The translations under genes were made by a program, and so were the position numbers. The notes under the pieces were generated by a model, which saw only the letters and a list, made by a program, of their open reading frames with translations, was not told where the DNA came from and made no database searches. A DNA stretch of 64,000 nt. It comes from Cricetomys ansorgei (taxonomy: Eukaryota > Chordata > Mammalia > Rodentia > Nesomyidae). The DNA lies in NCBI GenBank assembly GCA_026225945.1, contig JAMJFZ010001868.1, forward strand, positions 4,070,001 through 4,134,000, written 5' to 3'. This document shows, in pieces, positions 45,096 to 55,235 of this stretch; position 1 is the stretch's first letter, and the number at the start of each line of letters is the position of its first letter.

Positions 45096-45112
45096 GAGAA
45101 TCTTCCTTTAAA

Positions 45113-46007
45113 TATTTCAGTATGTTTTAAAAAGGCACTATTAAGTTAAAAAAAATTTAAGTGAAGACGTGATGGGGTCAAGACAAAAGTTACCACACAC
45201 CAAACCACTGAACATTAGAACTTGTTTGCTTCTTTCGTTTTTATTGTTATTTTTGATGGTGCTGGGTCCTCTTCACACCAGGCAGGCAAAGAGCTCTGAC
45301 ATGGATCGCTCCTGCATTTGAGGTGACATCGAACCAGCGCTTCCGAAGCCTCCGTCAGGGAGAAAAGCTCCAGGTGTATTTATTTGCGATGCTGGGGATG
45401 AAGGCCAGAGCCAGGCACACACCGGGCAAGCCGTCTACCCGACTCTACCCGACTCATACTCTGGGCGTGGACTTTGACCCCTCACTATACAAACTAATGA
45501 TGCAAAAAAATATCTTCTCACCCTTCACTTTAGAAACCACAGGACTTGCCCGGGGTCTGAATTGGTCTTCGCTTCTGACCAGGCAGCCTCAAGGTAAGAG
45601 CAATGAGGTTGTTTTACAAAAGTTTATTCATCCTGCCAGCAAAAAAAAACAAAAAACAAAAAAAACGCTTCTTTACCGTCAAGGACCTGAGGCCTTTTCC
45701 TGGTTAAACGCCACACATCTTCTTAACGGCTAACACTGATCACTAACCCTCAGACTACCCTTCTCTTCGTGTTATCAGCGTCTCTGGCGTTGAGTCTGAA
45801 TGATAAGCCACACCATTAAAAGAGGATTCTAAGCTTTGCACTGTTTTCTTAGAAGGCCCTGGTTATCGGTACTCAGGTGCAATACAGGCAAAAGTCCTCT
45901 AGAGGGCGGTCTCAGACTGCTTGAGACCCTGCAGTTCCACAAAGCAAGCTGTGACTGCATAGGAGCAAACTGATAGACGGCAGCTTGGATGTGAATGTAT
46001 GCCTGCT
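45113..46007. other. Single-copy sequence, nothing recognised
   Basis: Includes a short tandem 'ctacccgact' x2 (about 45436-45455) and an A-rich stretch at 45641-45666. No gene evident. Confidence 0.5.
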
Positions 46008-46071
46008 CCCCCCCCCCCCCCGGGAAATAATAATGCCTCTTTGTTTTTGTTTTGTTCCCCCCCACCCCCGC
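46008..46071. repeat. Twin poly-C tracts
   Basis: A run of about 14 C (46009-46022), a 36-base spacer containing TTTTTGTTTTGTT, and a second C-rich run (ccccccccacccccg). The minus strand is G-rich. Confidence 0.93.
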
Positions 46072-47807
46072 AACCTTCCGGATAGGCTTCAGTGAAAATC
46101 TTGCACATGTGGTAAAGAGAAATATGGAGGATTTCCTTCTGTTTCCTTTGCAAGTGATCAGTGAACCCTCACCTCTAAGGGAGTTTGCAGTGTTGTATTT
46201 ATAATTATCAAGAGAGGGAGGGAAATTAAAAATTCGACTGCTTAGCTCTTCCGTAGTTGGACTGTGGGCCCGAGGGACACTCCAGGAACTCCGTGTTCTG
46301 GCTTAGCTCTGTGGAAACCCTCAGGAATGGCCATTTGACCTCTCGCTGGGCCACCGGAGGAAATCGGCTTTGGTTAGATCAGATGAGCCATAATTGGCTT
46401 TGGAGTCTTTAGCACACACTCTGGGCCACATTCCTTGGTGTTTTGAAAGGCCGGTGTTTTACTTGGATCAGCTCAGTGTACAGGGGAGTCAGTCACAGCC
46501 TGGGTGGCTGGCTGGATTAGCATTTTGTTTCCCAAGATCTGTTCTGCTTCTGGGTCTCCCCCAGTGACAGGGTGCCTACTCAACCCCCAAACCCAGCCTG
46601 GGGTCAGAGAGAGGGATGTGTCTGTTGGCCTGAAGGGTGGTTTGTGAAGGAAGCAAGGTCTGGGGGAGTCGAGAGGTTTTGGGCCTTAGGTTCTGGGACC
46701 ATGAATTTGCATTTGTTGGAGTGAGAAAAATGCAAAAGTGAGAGGTTTCAACATCATGAGTGGTGTGACCTTGTCCTCTGCTTCTGCGTCATGCCCAGTC
46801 ACTTTCCAGCAATCAGAATGTACCTCAGAGATGAAGTCGGAAGAGGGATGGGGGCTGGAAGAAGCTGGCGAGAAACGGGAAGATATGGGAGAAGGTACCC
46901 AGAGAGGCCTGGGGGTGAATAGGGTCAAAATACATTGCATACAAAATACATTGCATTTATGGAATTCTCCAAGGATAGATAAAATAAAAATGAAATTAAA
47001 AATGCATCTCAGACCAAGGTTTTGTTTTCTGCTTTATGTTTTCCAGTGGCTCTGTGTGGCTTCCATGTAAAAGTCCCAACTCCCTGGCACACACAATCTA
47101 CAAGGCTTATCACAATCTGTTCTACAACCGTAGCCCTTATTCCTGAGTGATACTCGGATCTCCAGAGATCTGTTCTCTCAAGGTGGCACCCATGCGGTCC
47201 TTCTACGCAGAACACAGGCTGCACGCACTGTCTAGCCTGGCTAATGGTTTTCAAATTTTAGGCCCCAGCTTACATATATCTTCCTCCAAGAAGCCTTACA
47301 TGATTCAAAGACTGGGCACGTGTCCCTTCTTATGCCTTCTTTGCACTGTTAGCATTGTAGACACAGGACTGTCCTCTGTAGCTGAAAGAACTTCCACAGG
47401 ATGCTTGACTGGATGATCTGTCTATCCTCACACTCAGTCTCAGGACCAAGATCTGGAGCCCATTGTGTGACACTAAATCTGAGGTTCTTTAGTGCATCTG
47501 TCACCAAGTAGCAAACGGCCACCTGACTTAATTTGGAGACCTAATCTCCGAGTGGATTTTGTAATAAGCGGCCAGCCAGGTGTCAATCAATCACAGCAGC
47601 TGAACCTCAGCCAACCACAGGCTGGTGACCGATTAGACCGTGCCCAGAGGGAGCTGATGGCCCCCACACGACGCCTCCGATGTTCTTATCTATAAATATT
47701 TCCTGCTCATTTTGCAAAGGGGAGCTCTCTGAAGCGCTTCCGATTTGCTCAGTTTGCACCTTCCTTCTTGGCTCAAATAAATTTATGTTAAATTTAGTGT
47801 TTTCCTT
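46072..47807. other. Single-copy sequence, nothing recognised
   Basis: A 16-bp imperfect tandem copy ('aaaatacattgcat') lies at about 46925-46956. No coding or repeat family recognised. Confidence 0.5.
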
Positions 47808-48172
47808 GGGGCTGGAGAGACAGCTTAGTTGGTAAAGTGCTTGCCTTGCAAGCACAAGAACTAGAGTTTGGTCCCCAGGACCCAAGTCAAAAAGACAAAA
47901 CAAACAAACAAACAAACAAACAAACAAAAACAAAAAACAAAAAACCCCAAAATAGGGAGTTGTGGCACAGACTTGTAATCCCACACCTGGGGAGGCAGAG
48001 GTAGGGCAATGCTGGACTCACTGGCCAGCCAGCCTAGCTTACTTGGTGAGTTTCAGGCCAGCAAGACGACTTGTCTAAAACCAAAAAAGTGGATGCTGCC
48101 CAAGGAACACCACCTGGGGCTGTCCTCCTGCCTCTACATGCACAGCCATGCGTGCACCTGCACACACACAAA
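47808..48172 (+). mobile_element. Composite B4/RSINE-like SINE, sense
   Basis: The tRNA-like head 'ggggctggagagacagctta' with 'gagtttggtccccaggaccc' is followed by an A-rich linker with (CAAA)n (47895-47942). Next comes a 7SL-like part ('gtggcacagacttgtaatcc', 'ctggggaggcagaggtaggg'), and finally a B3-like end ('acctggggctgtcctcctgc', 'cacctgcacacacacaaac'). This is the full sense layout of the element also found antisense at 3385 and 37515. Confidence 0.72.
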
Positions 48173-51100
48173 CGTGTTATCCACATACAGAGAGCTTTTC
48201 CTGGCATAGATCACACTTTCCTGCCCACGTTAATGCAACTTTATGTTACACATATAAATACATATATATCCCACATAAATATAACTTTATATTGCTAATT
48301 TCCTCTTCATTAGAATTTAAATGACTTAAAATTTCTAGAGGTCTCCTGTGTAGGCAAAGTGATTGAACGCTCTTACAGGACATCCCTAAAAGACTCTTCT
48401 CGGCTACTCAGTGGGAAGCTACAACAGAGTTTGTCCCCTAAGTCTCTGGATCCCCAACTTCCAAATTCTTGCCCGTTTCCACCAACTCTGGACTGTTGTG
48501 TATGAGCCTTACCTGCTTCTGAGACACACTGAGCCTCTACAAGGTAGTTTTCTGCTTCATTGTAGAAGAAGAAAGTTCAGCTTGGTACTATGAGTGGCGA
48601 GCCTTAGAAACATTTTGCAAGCCATTTTTAGTAAGGCGGGCTGGGTGCTTGCTGGGAGAAAAGTTCAGTGAGCTTTATTGGCTTTCTAAAAACAGTTCAC
48701 TTAGGCTGAGTTCTGCACTTAGAGCTTCCAAGGGATGCTGCTGAGAGGCACTGATGCTTCCATGGTAGAATTCTTGCCTACAGAGGGATGCTTCAATCAA
48801 TGAGGATTTAGTAAAGTAAAGGGCCATGACCTCTGTCATCCTTAGAAACTTGCCTCCCGCCCCTGCACTGCTTTATAACATCCCAATCATCCATCATTCA
48901 CTGGTAAAGGAGCATATCTTCATCTGAAAATCGGTCATGAAGAGAAGGCATGCCTCCAGAGACCCGCAGAGCGAGCTATTCAGGTAAGGGCCTTTGGGTT
49001 TCGTTTCTCTTTCTGCATCTGTTTCTGTCCTCTCCGACTCCTTCTGCTTTCTGGCCAGTGTCTAGTAGGTTTCGCTCACTGAGATGATGACGCTGCCTAT
49101 GACTTCTACATATTTTATAGGCTCAACATCTGCCACGGTCTGGCTCTGCTCTCCAACATTGTTGGATTGTATAATGAAAATGTCTGATTAGTTGCTGTCT
49201 CCAGGAGAGACTGTCTAGGGATCTGGTCCAATAATACTCCCAAAATGCTTCAGAACAAACTGTCTTTTTCCCTCTCAACAAGATTGCAGAAGACAGGGAA
49301 GTATGGTGGCTTGGGCAATCAAGTTTGCTGACGTACGAGAGATTCCACTTTCTAGACTACATGGATGTATTTGTCTCCTCTCTGTCCTTTGAACAGAATC
49401 TTCTCCAGATTAAAGACAGAGATATCTCTAGCAGAATTCCAAAAACAGAAGGAATTAACACTCAACTCAATTTTAAAAATAGTGTCTTAAGTTCCAGGAT
49501 CTCTCAAGAGCAGAAGAAGGTGTTCAAATTGGTGATCGGAACTGAGAGCTTGGCTACACAGCACAAGGGCAGAGAAGCTCAGGGCGTGCTGTGCATTTCC
49601 TCTGGCTCCTGAGAGCAGAGGCAGAGGAGGGGCATGAGAAGGATAGAGAATTGCTGAGCTGCAGATCGGGTGTGAGGGTCCAGGCTCTCCCTGGATGTGG
49701 ATGGAAGATGGCAAGGAGAGAGACAAAGCCCACATCATAGGTGTGTGGGCTCCTTGTTACATGGCCTACTGATCAATTCTCAGAGGTTACTTGGAAAACT
49801 GCCAGTCCCTTAGAGAAGCCCTGGGTTTAACATGGAGCTAGAGCTTCATGGGACCACTCAGGGTAATTAAAACATAGCTGAGTAAGTTATCAAGTAAGTT
49901 ATCAAGTTGATGGACCTGTGAAGCCAGTGTGTGTGTGTGTGCAGGATATCTGTGAGACTTTGGATGCTGGAGTAGAAGAATAAGGAATAAGAATATGGTC
50001 AGAATAAACCCGCAGCAGTTGGGAGTTACATGATACAATAATCCAGTGTAGCCAGCTATTAAACAGTAAGAACACATGCTGGGTTAACAGTAAGTAGACG
50101 CCATGAGGACTGGGAACATCCCCTTACTCCTGGGTGGGGGTTTGGAGAAGCAAAATAGCCTTAAGGAATAGTTTGGAATTTCAATTAGTTACACATTCCT
50201 CAGAGGTTACTGAGATAGGCCAAAGGGTCTATTTTCAGTGAGAAGAGGTTGTGTTACTGTGGAGATCAGGCTATGCTGTTTTAAATGACTCTGTCTTGCA
50301 GAGCACAGCAACTTATAAGATGTGTGTACTGAGGCAGGGTTACTCCATATCTCATTTATGCAAGTAAATAGCCATATGTATCTCAGCGCGAGCCACAGGG
50401 CACAGGCTGATTAATAACATATTTATACAAATAAAATATGACCACCTATGAGTTTATCAAATTAAATCAGGAACACAGAGATGTATTGGAGCCATATCAG
50501 AAACATCAGGCCCACGAATTTACGGGACGCACTTCAGGACTTACAGGTGATGTAACCTCCTCACCTGGAGCGTATAGCACGAGCGTGTCGCCCACTGTCA
50601 TTATTACCATTACAGCACAGTGCAATGTAGACAGAACGACGTTCTCCCCACAGTGCAGACTCAGGCAGAGTTGGCCTCATTCTTTGCATGGTTCATTGAT
50701 TTATCATGTCCCCCAATAAATAGAAATCCCTCCAAAGAGGACAGGGCTTCATCTATTTGTGCATCTTTAGCCATTAACAGAAAAGAAAAACCTATGCTTT
50801 CAAAACAAGATCTTCATTATTTTTGACACGTGTTCTCCTGTAAATTATTGGGAATGGAAATGTGAGCGCTCTAAGACTAGGCTGCAAATGGTCACAAATG
50901 CTTGTGCAATTTCTACCATACCTGCTTGAATGCTTGTTTTTGGATCCCTAAGTTATTATGTGGCAAGCCCAAGGACCAAAGCCACCCCAACAACAAGGCC
51001 ACATGTTGGTGCTTCACAGGACCATTTCATTGGACCCAGCATTGATGTCACTTCTACCAGGGTGTGGACATGTGATCAACTGAACCTTCTTGCACCTTCC

Positions 51101-51206
51101 AAAGTGGCCCACTCACTGAATGTATGACACCAGTGACCTCCACTGATGTCTTGATTAACAGAGGAATCACCCAACTGAGCCTTGCCTGATTTTTTATTCT
51201 ACAAAG
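48173..51206. other. Single-copy sequence, no gene seen
   Basis: 3 kb without a recognised element. A 12-bp tandem (taagttatcaag x2) occurs at about 49884-49907, with short GT at 49930-49941. A 95-codon frame at 49325-49612 has no domain. Confidence 0.5.
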
Positions 51207-51218
51207 TCACTGGCTATA

Positions 51219-51406
51219 GCTGGGTGGCGGTGGCACACAGCTTTGATCCCAGCACTCGGGAGGCAGAGGCAGGTGGATCTCTGTGAGTTCGAGGCCAACC
51301 TGGTCTACAGAGTGAGTTCTAGGACAGCCAGAGCTACAACAGAGAAACCCTGTCTCAAGGAAAAAAAATAAAACAAAACAAAACAAACAAAACAACAGAC
51401 GAAAAA
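51219..51406 (+). mobile_element. B1 SINE, full length with target duplication
   Basis: A complete sense B1 from 'gctgggtggcggtggcacac' to 'agctacaacagagaaaccct' and 'gtctcaagg', with an A-rich (AAAC)n tail. The flanks tcactggctata (51207-51218) and tcaccagctata (51407-51418) are a 12-bp target duplication with two mismatches. One of the best-preserved SINEs in the window. Confidence 0.97.
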
Positions 51407-51418
51407 TCACCAGCTATA

Positions 51419-51761
51419 ATACAATCATTGCTGTTCTGAGCTGTTTTGGGACGTTTGTGGCAACATTTCTCTCTACACGTACTTTCTACCATATTTTATA
51501 TGAGCTTATCACGTTGCAGCTTAATTTTCTGCTATCTCCTTGTCTAGCAGCCAAGATAAGGACGAGAATGCTTGCTAGTCCCTATGTTTCTAATATTCGA
51601 TATTGGTCTTGCATAAACTATGAGCTTAACAATTAATATTTAAAATTTGGGTTCAATTTTTAAAAACTGAGAATACAGCTGATTGCATGAAAGATTCCCT
51701 CAGCACTGTTACCTACCAGCCTTATGCAATTATCAATAATCTCTCTTTCAGTTTTACAAGC
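51419..51761. other. AT-rich single-copy sequence
   Basis: No gene or repeat recognised between the B1 and the URR1. Confidence 0.5.
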
Positions 51762-51998
51762 TAGTGATTCTCAAAAGCTCTTTTCAACCTGTGGGTCATG
51801 ACCCTCTTGGAGGTAGAATGACCCTTTCACAGGGGTCGCCTAAGACCATCTGCATATCAGATATTTATATTATGATTCGTAACAGCAGCAAAATTATAGT
51901 TATGAAGACACAGCAAATATAATTTTATGGTTGAGGCTCACCACAACATGAGGAACTGTGTTAAAGGGTCGCAGCATTAGGAAGGTTGAGAACCGCTA
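51762..51998 (-). mobile_element. URR1-type hAT DNA transposon relic
   Basis: Opposite orientation to the copy at 26-248. It has 'tttcaacctgtgggtcatga', 'cctttcacaggggtcgccta', 'agaccatctgcatatcagat', 'gggtcgcagcattaggaagg' and the terminal 'ttgagaaccgct'. The left end carries a small insertion or duplication (tctcaaaagctctttt). No transposase. Confidence 0.9.
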
Positions 51999-52509
51999 AT
52001 CTAAGGGTTGATTTATATGAACACTCTGAGGGGTGCTCACGGGACCAAGGCAGGATTCTGAGTATACCCATAATATCCCATAGAGTTTGGATTTGGGTCT
52101 GCTTGGAGGAGAAAATAAAGTTTCAGATGAGAAAGTTTAACAAGTTACTGTTCTTATCCCTGCTGCCATTACATGTTGATTACACGCTATAATTAGATGT
52201 TGAAAGAGCTAATGCATATTAATCCTTGATTGATTTGATTACCATCCTAATTATACTTTGATCACTTTTGATAAATATATTGACTCATATTTTATTTACT
52301 CCATAATATTCTTTGTATAACTATGCCTTGATAATATCTGATGACATCTTAATATTTGATTGCTTTGAGTAGTTCTTATTCTAACCACAGGGAGTTGGAT
52401 CATATTAGGTATGAGGTACCTGACTTATGGTAATGAAAGAATTTTGCAATAAAACATACCCAGGTTCGATGTTCTTTAATACATAAACACCTTGTGACAT
52501 CGAGTAGTT
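51999..52509. other. AT-rich single-copy sequence
   Basis: Notably A+T-rich with many TTGATTT/TTTGAT words (52200-52400). No element recognised. Confidence 0.5.
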
Positions 52510-52612
52510 GCCAAGACCCCTCTGGCCTTTAGTTTTCTTACCTTTAAAGTAGAGGTAATAATAAAAGCTACTTGGAGGGAACCAGGCAGATTAAATGAGA
52601 TATTTGTTAGGT
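52510..52612 (+). mobile_element. MIR relic, sense
   Basis: 'tctggcctttagttttctta', 'aagtagaggtaataataaaa' and 'caggcagattaaatgagata' keep the sense MIR core-to-3' order. Confidence 0.7.
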
Positions 52613-52995
52613 TTCCTGTCTGGGCGTCAGTTACCACTTTAGACAATTCTAGTATGTAGACGGTACTCCCTAACCCTATTCCAAATCTATTTGCATGAGC
52701 TGATGAGAGTCTGTTTCAGGATGGGGGTTCAGGGAAAATAGAGTTTTAGGTAGGATGCTAGTGAAGGGGAGAAAGAGAGAAGGAAGAAGGTGTGATCTGT
52801 GATAGACACCACCTCCCCAGTCAGGCCACAAGGTTCTACAAGATTCTAGTTGGTGTTCTCTGTAAAGGAAGACCTGGCCAGAGAACTAGGAAGGCAGAAG
52901 TCCCCCTTTGGACACTGGGCTTATGGACCTCGGTGTAAGGGTATTTTCTAATTTTCAGAGAGAGACAGGAGAGTTATTCAGAAGGTTTGCCAGGG
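52613..52995. other. Single-copy sequence, nothing recognised
   Basis: No gene or repeat recognised. Purine-rich near 52770-52790. Confidence 0.45.
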
Positions 52996-53064
52996 GGAGG
53001 AAGAGAGAGGGGGGGAAGGAGGGAGGGAGGGAGAGAGAGGGAGGGAGGGAGAGAGAGAGAGAAA
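52996..53064. repeat. (GGGA)n/(GA)n purine tract
   Basis: About 70 bases of almost pure purine with GGGA and GA units. Confidence 0.95.
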
Positions 53065-53382
53065 CAGTACGCTTCATGTTCACTGCCTTTGGATCTAGCA
53101 GAAGTGCAGGCAGAGATATAGTGAATCCCCCACCACAGCTGAAGGACCCATATGTGTGTGAAAGATTTTACAAGATGCTAGGCACAAGAGCAGGGGTCTT
53201 AGGACCCAGGAAGATGTCCCACTCTCCTGCTATGGCCTGCCTGGCATTCCAGAGCTATGTGGGAGACAGCTGGGCCTGAGTGTTCAGCATTCTAAGGCAG
53301 TTTTGAGACACTGGTGCACACGTGACTCTGAGGGGAGGAGGCAAATGCGGAAGGGGCTGAACTACTGTCATGTCTAGAAATT
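53065..53382. other. Single-copy sequence, nothing recognised
   Basis: A 123-codon frame (52908-53279) crosses the purine tract and is not credible as a gene. Confidence 0.45.
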
Positions 53383-53590
53383 ATAGAACACTTAGTTCCA
53401 GGTACTTTGTGCAACGTTTTACATACGTTATCACCACAGTCATTGTGATAACCCTAGAGCTTCCATTTTCCCTATGTTAGAGGCAAAAAGGGAGTAAGAT
53501 ATTGCTTCCATGATGCTACCAAGTAGCTCACGGTAGAGCAGGATTTGAATCCAGAAGGTTGGGTGCCAGGGCTATGACTCTTCATGACCT
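53383..53590 (-). mobile_element. MIR, antisense, nearly full length
   Basis: 'acacttagttccaggtactt', 'cgttatcaccacagtcattg', 'catgatgctaccaagtagct' and 'cacggtagagcaggatttga' followed by 'atccagaagg' give the inverse MIR from 3' end to head. Confidence 0.82.
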
Positions 53591-54459
53591 CCTTTTCAGG
53601 AGGAGCTGAGCTTCACCCCATCCTCCAGATACTGGAGTTAGGGGTGCACCTCTGCTGCCCAAGCCTACAACCCTAGACTCACTGACACCTGGCTATCTGA
53701 AGGTATTGTTTGGGCCCATCTTTTCCCTTTGCCTAGGCACTCTGTGTTTGGGATATGCACCCACTGGCCCAGGCTCCTGCCTGGCTTATGTATGAAGCTA
53801 TTTTTCATGTTCCAGGTGACCAGCCTAGTAGCTGCTTTCTCTGGTCAGGGCTTTAGAGATGAAGACATGGAAATCTTAACCACAACAGTGCTCTCTGGGG
53901 CTCCTGTCTTTGTCTCTGACCCAGCCTGCATCCATAGTTCATACAGCAACAGAGTGGCCTGCCTTCTCTCCAGTGGGGACCTGGGAGTGGTAATAAGCTG
54001 CTGGCATTGGGCCACTGGAGAAGCTGTCCACCCATTGGCCCCATTGGCCATGCTCCAGATGATCCCGCGAGTCCTGGGAGCCTGTAGAGCAACAACCAGA
54101 TACAAATAGGCATGTCACAGGGATGGTCCTAACGTCAGGAGGGGCTTTCCAGATTGCCGTGTGTGATACCACATCTCAGCCAACCTCTCTCTTCCAAAAC
54201 GTCAACTCACCCCCAGAACCAGCACTGAGAGATGCTGCTATCCTAGTCTAGTCTGTGACTCTATTTGACAGCTTTCTAAGTGCAGTGATACAATTTTGAA
54301 GTAGGCTTGGATTTTTTTCACATTAGAAATGTTAATTTTCCCTTTGTATCTGAAGTTAAAATTATTTAGACATGTGTGGATTTTTGTCTATAATAGTAAA
54401 CACAGTAAGATGCTAACAAGGCTGTGGGCGGTGATTATGGGTTACTTGAGTTTTTCTAC
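53591..54459. other. Single-copy sequence, left flank of the retroviral element
   Basis: Open frames of 126 codons (53729-54109, plus) and 86 codons (minus, two phases) overlap without any domain. The last 200 bases are AT-rich and read as ordinary host DNA up to the 6-bp motif attgat at 54460-54465. Confidence 0.45.
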
Positions 54460-54465
54460 ATTGAT
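54460..54465. repeat. Candidate 6-bp target-site duplication, left copy
   Basis: attgat adjoins the inner end of the retroviral element and matches 56602-56607 beyond its LTR. Six-base duplications are the rule for class II (betaretrovirus-like) elements. Confidence 0.6.
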
Positions 54466-54475
54466 TAACGATAGC

Positions 54476-54793
54476 CTATTGTTTAAGCGTTGCTAACCAG
54501 GCTGCAGGGGAATGTCTCACATTAAGGGCAGCAAATGCTGGAATAATCATGGCATTATCTCGCTGTCTTTGTCTATACATTTTACAAAAGCACCAAAAGC
54601 ATATTAATACAGAAGCAATCATCATAATTCCCATAGTTCCCAGACCAGCCCATTCTTTGAGATACATGGTAGCATCCTTAATCCAATCCCAGAGTCCTGC
54701 TACCATGGATAAGTCCACACGAGTTGAATTGACATGTGCAATGGCCAGTCTTAGGTCCCTCATAGTAGCATCAAATTGTGATGACCCATCCAT
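54476..54793 (-). pseudogene. env: env transmembrane-subunit remnant
   Basis: A 105-codon frame with the layout of the C-terminal part of a retroviral TM subunit. It has an N-terminal helical segment, a Trp-rich membrane-proximal stretch (GLWDWIKDATMYLKEWAG, residues about 33-50), one hydrophobic membrane span (about residues 52-70, MGIMMIASVLICFWCF) and a basic Arg/Gln cytoplasmic tail ending at a TAG stop. Upstream (54794-54960) env-like sequence continues in other phases with stops, so surface-subunit coding is almost entirely gone. No fusion peptide, furin site or disulphide loop is present. It cannot make a functional envelope. Assigned by topology and position between the integrase end and the element border. 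Confidence 0.75.
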
Positions 54794-54965
54794 CCCGTGA
54801 CAAATTTACAGCAACAGTATAATTATGATATTGAACAGATGTCACACATAAACCAAACATCCTCCATTCACAACCTAATTGAGCCAATTGCCATAGTACG
54901 ATTTTCCCCTATACCACTATTTTGAGAGTCATAAGGCAAATAGGCAAGATCAAGACTAGAGTTCG

Positions 54966-55235
54966 TCATGCATCACCGGCATTGGTTTGGGGAGTGTTGT
55001 TAGTATTCCCCATCGTTGTTCTATGCGTATCGAGGGCCACTTTATCAGGATCATCTGTAGAGCTAGTAGCGTTTTCAAGATCTTCATCTTGTTCTTGATC
55101 TTTTTCAGGCTCTAAGGGCTGTTTCACCGTCCTCGTTAGACGAGCAGGCACCCAAATGGGGTTTTCTTGATCCTGAGGAAAAACACAAACAGCTCCCCTG
55201 GATCTTATTAAAACTTGATCCGGCCCTTCCATTGG
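54966..55235 (-). pseudogene. pol: Integrase C-terminal tail, frameshifted
   Basis: An open stretch of about 88 codons that continues the integrase C-terminal region in a different phase from the gag-fused frame. It has a DNA-binding SH3-like segment ([14 protein letters not shown] then WVPARLTR) followed by an acidic Glu/Asp-rich end. The phase change falls near 55221-55230, where a run of G/C reads one base short relative to a continuous frame. This is not an independent gene, because its apparent start is an internal integrase codon. The catalytic core (D,D-35-E) and the zinc-binding N-terminal domain are absent. Confidence 0.8.

Noticed and set aside
53729..54109. 126-codon plus-strand frame with two overlapping minus-strand frames
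   Set aside because: All three phases are open by chance over the same GC-rich bases. No domain, signal or splice evidence.
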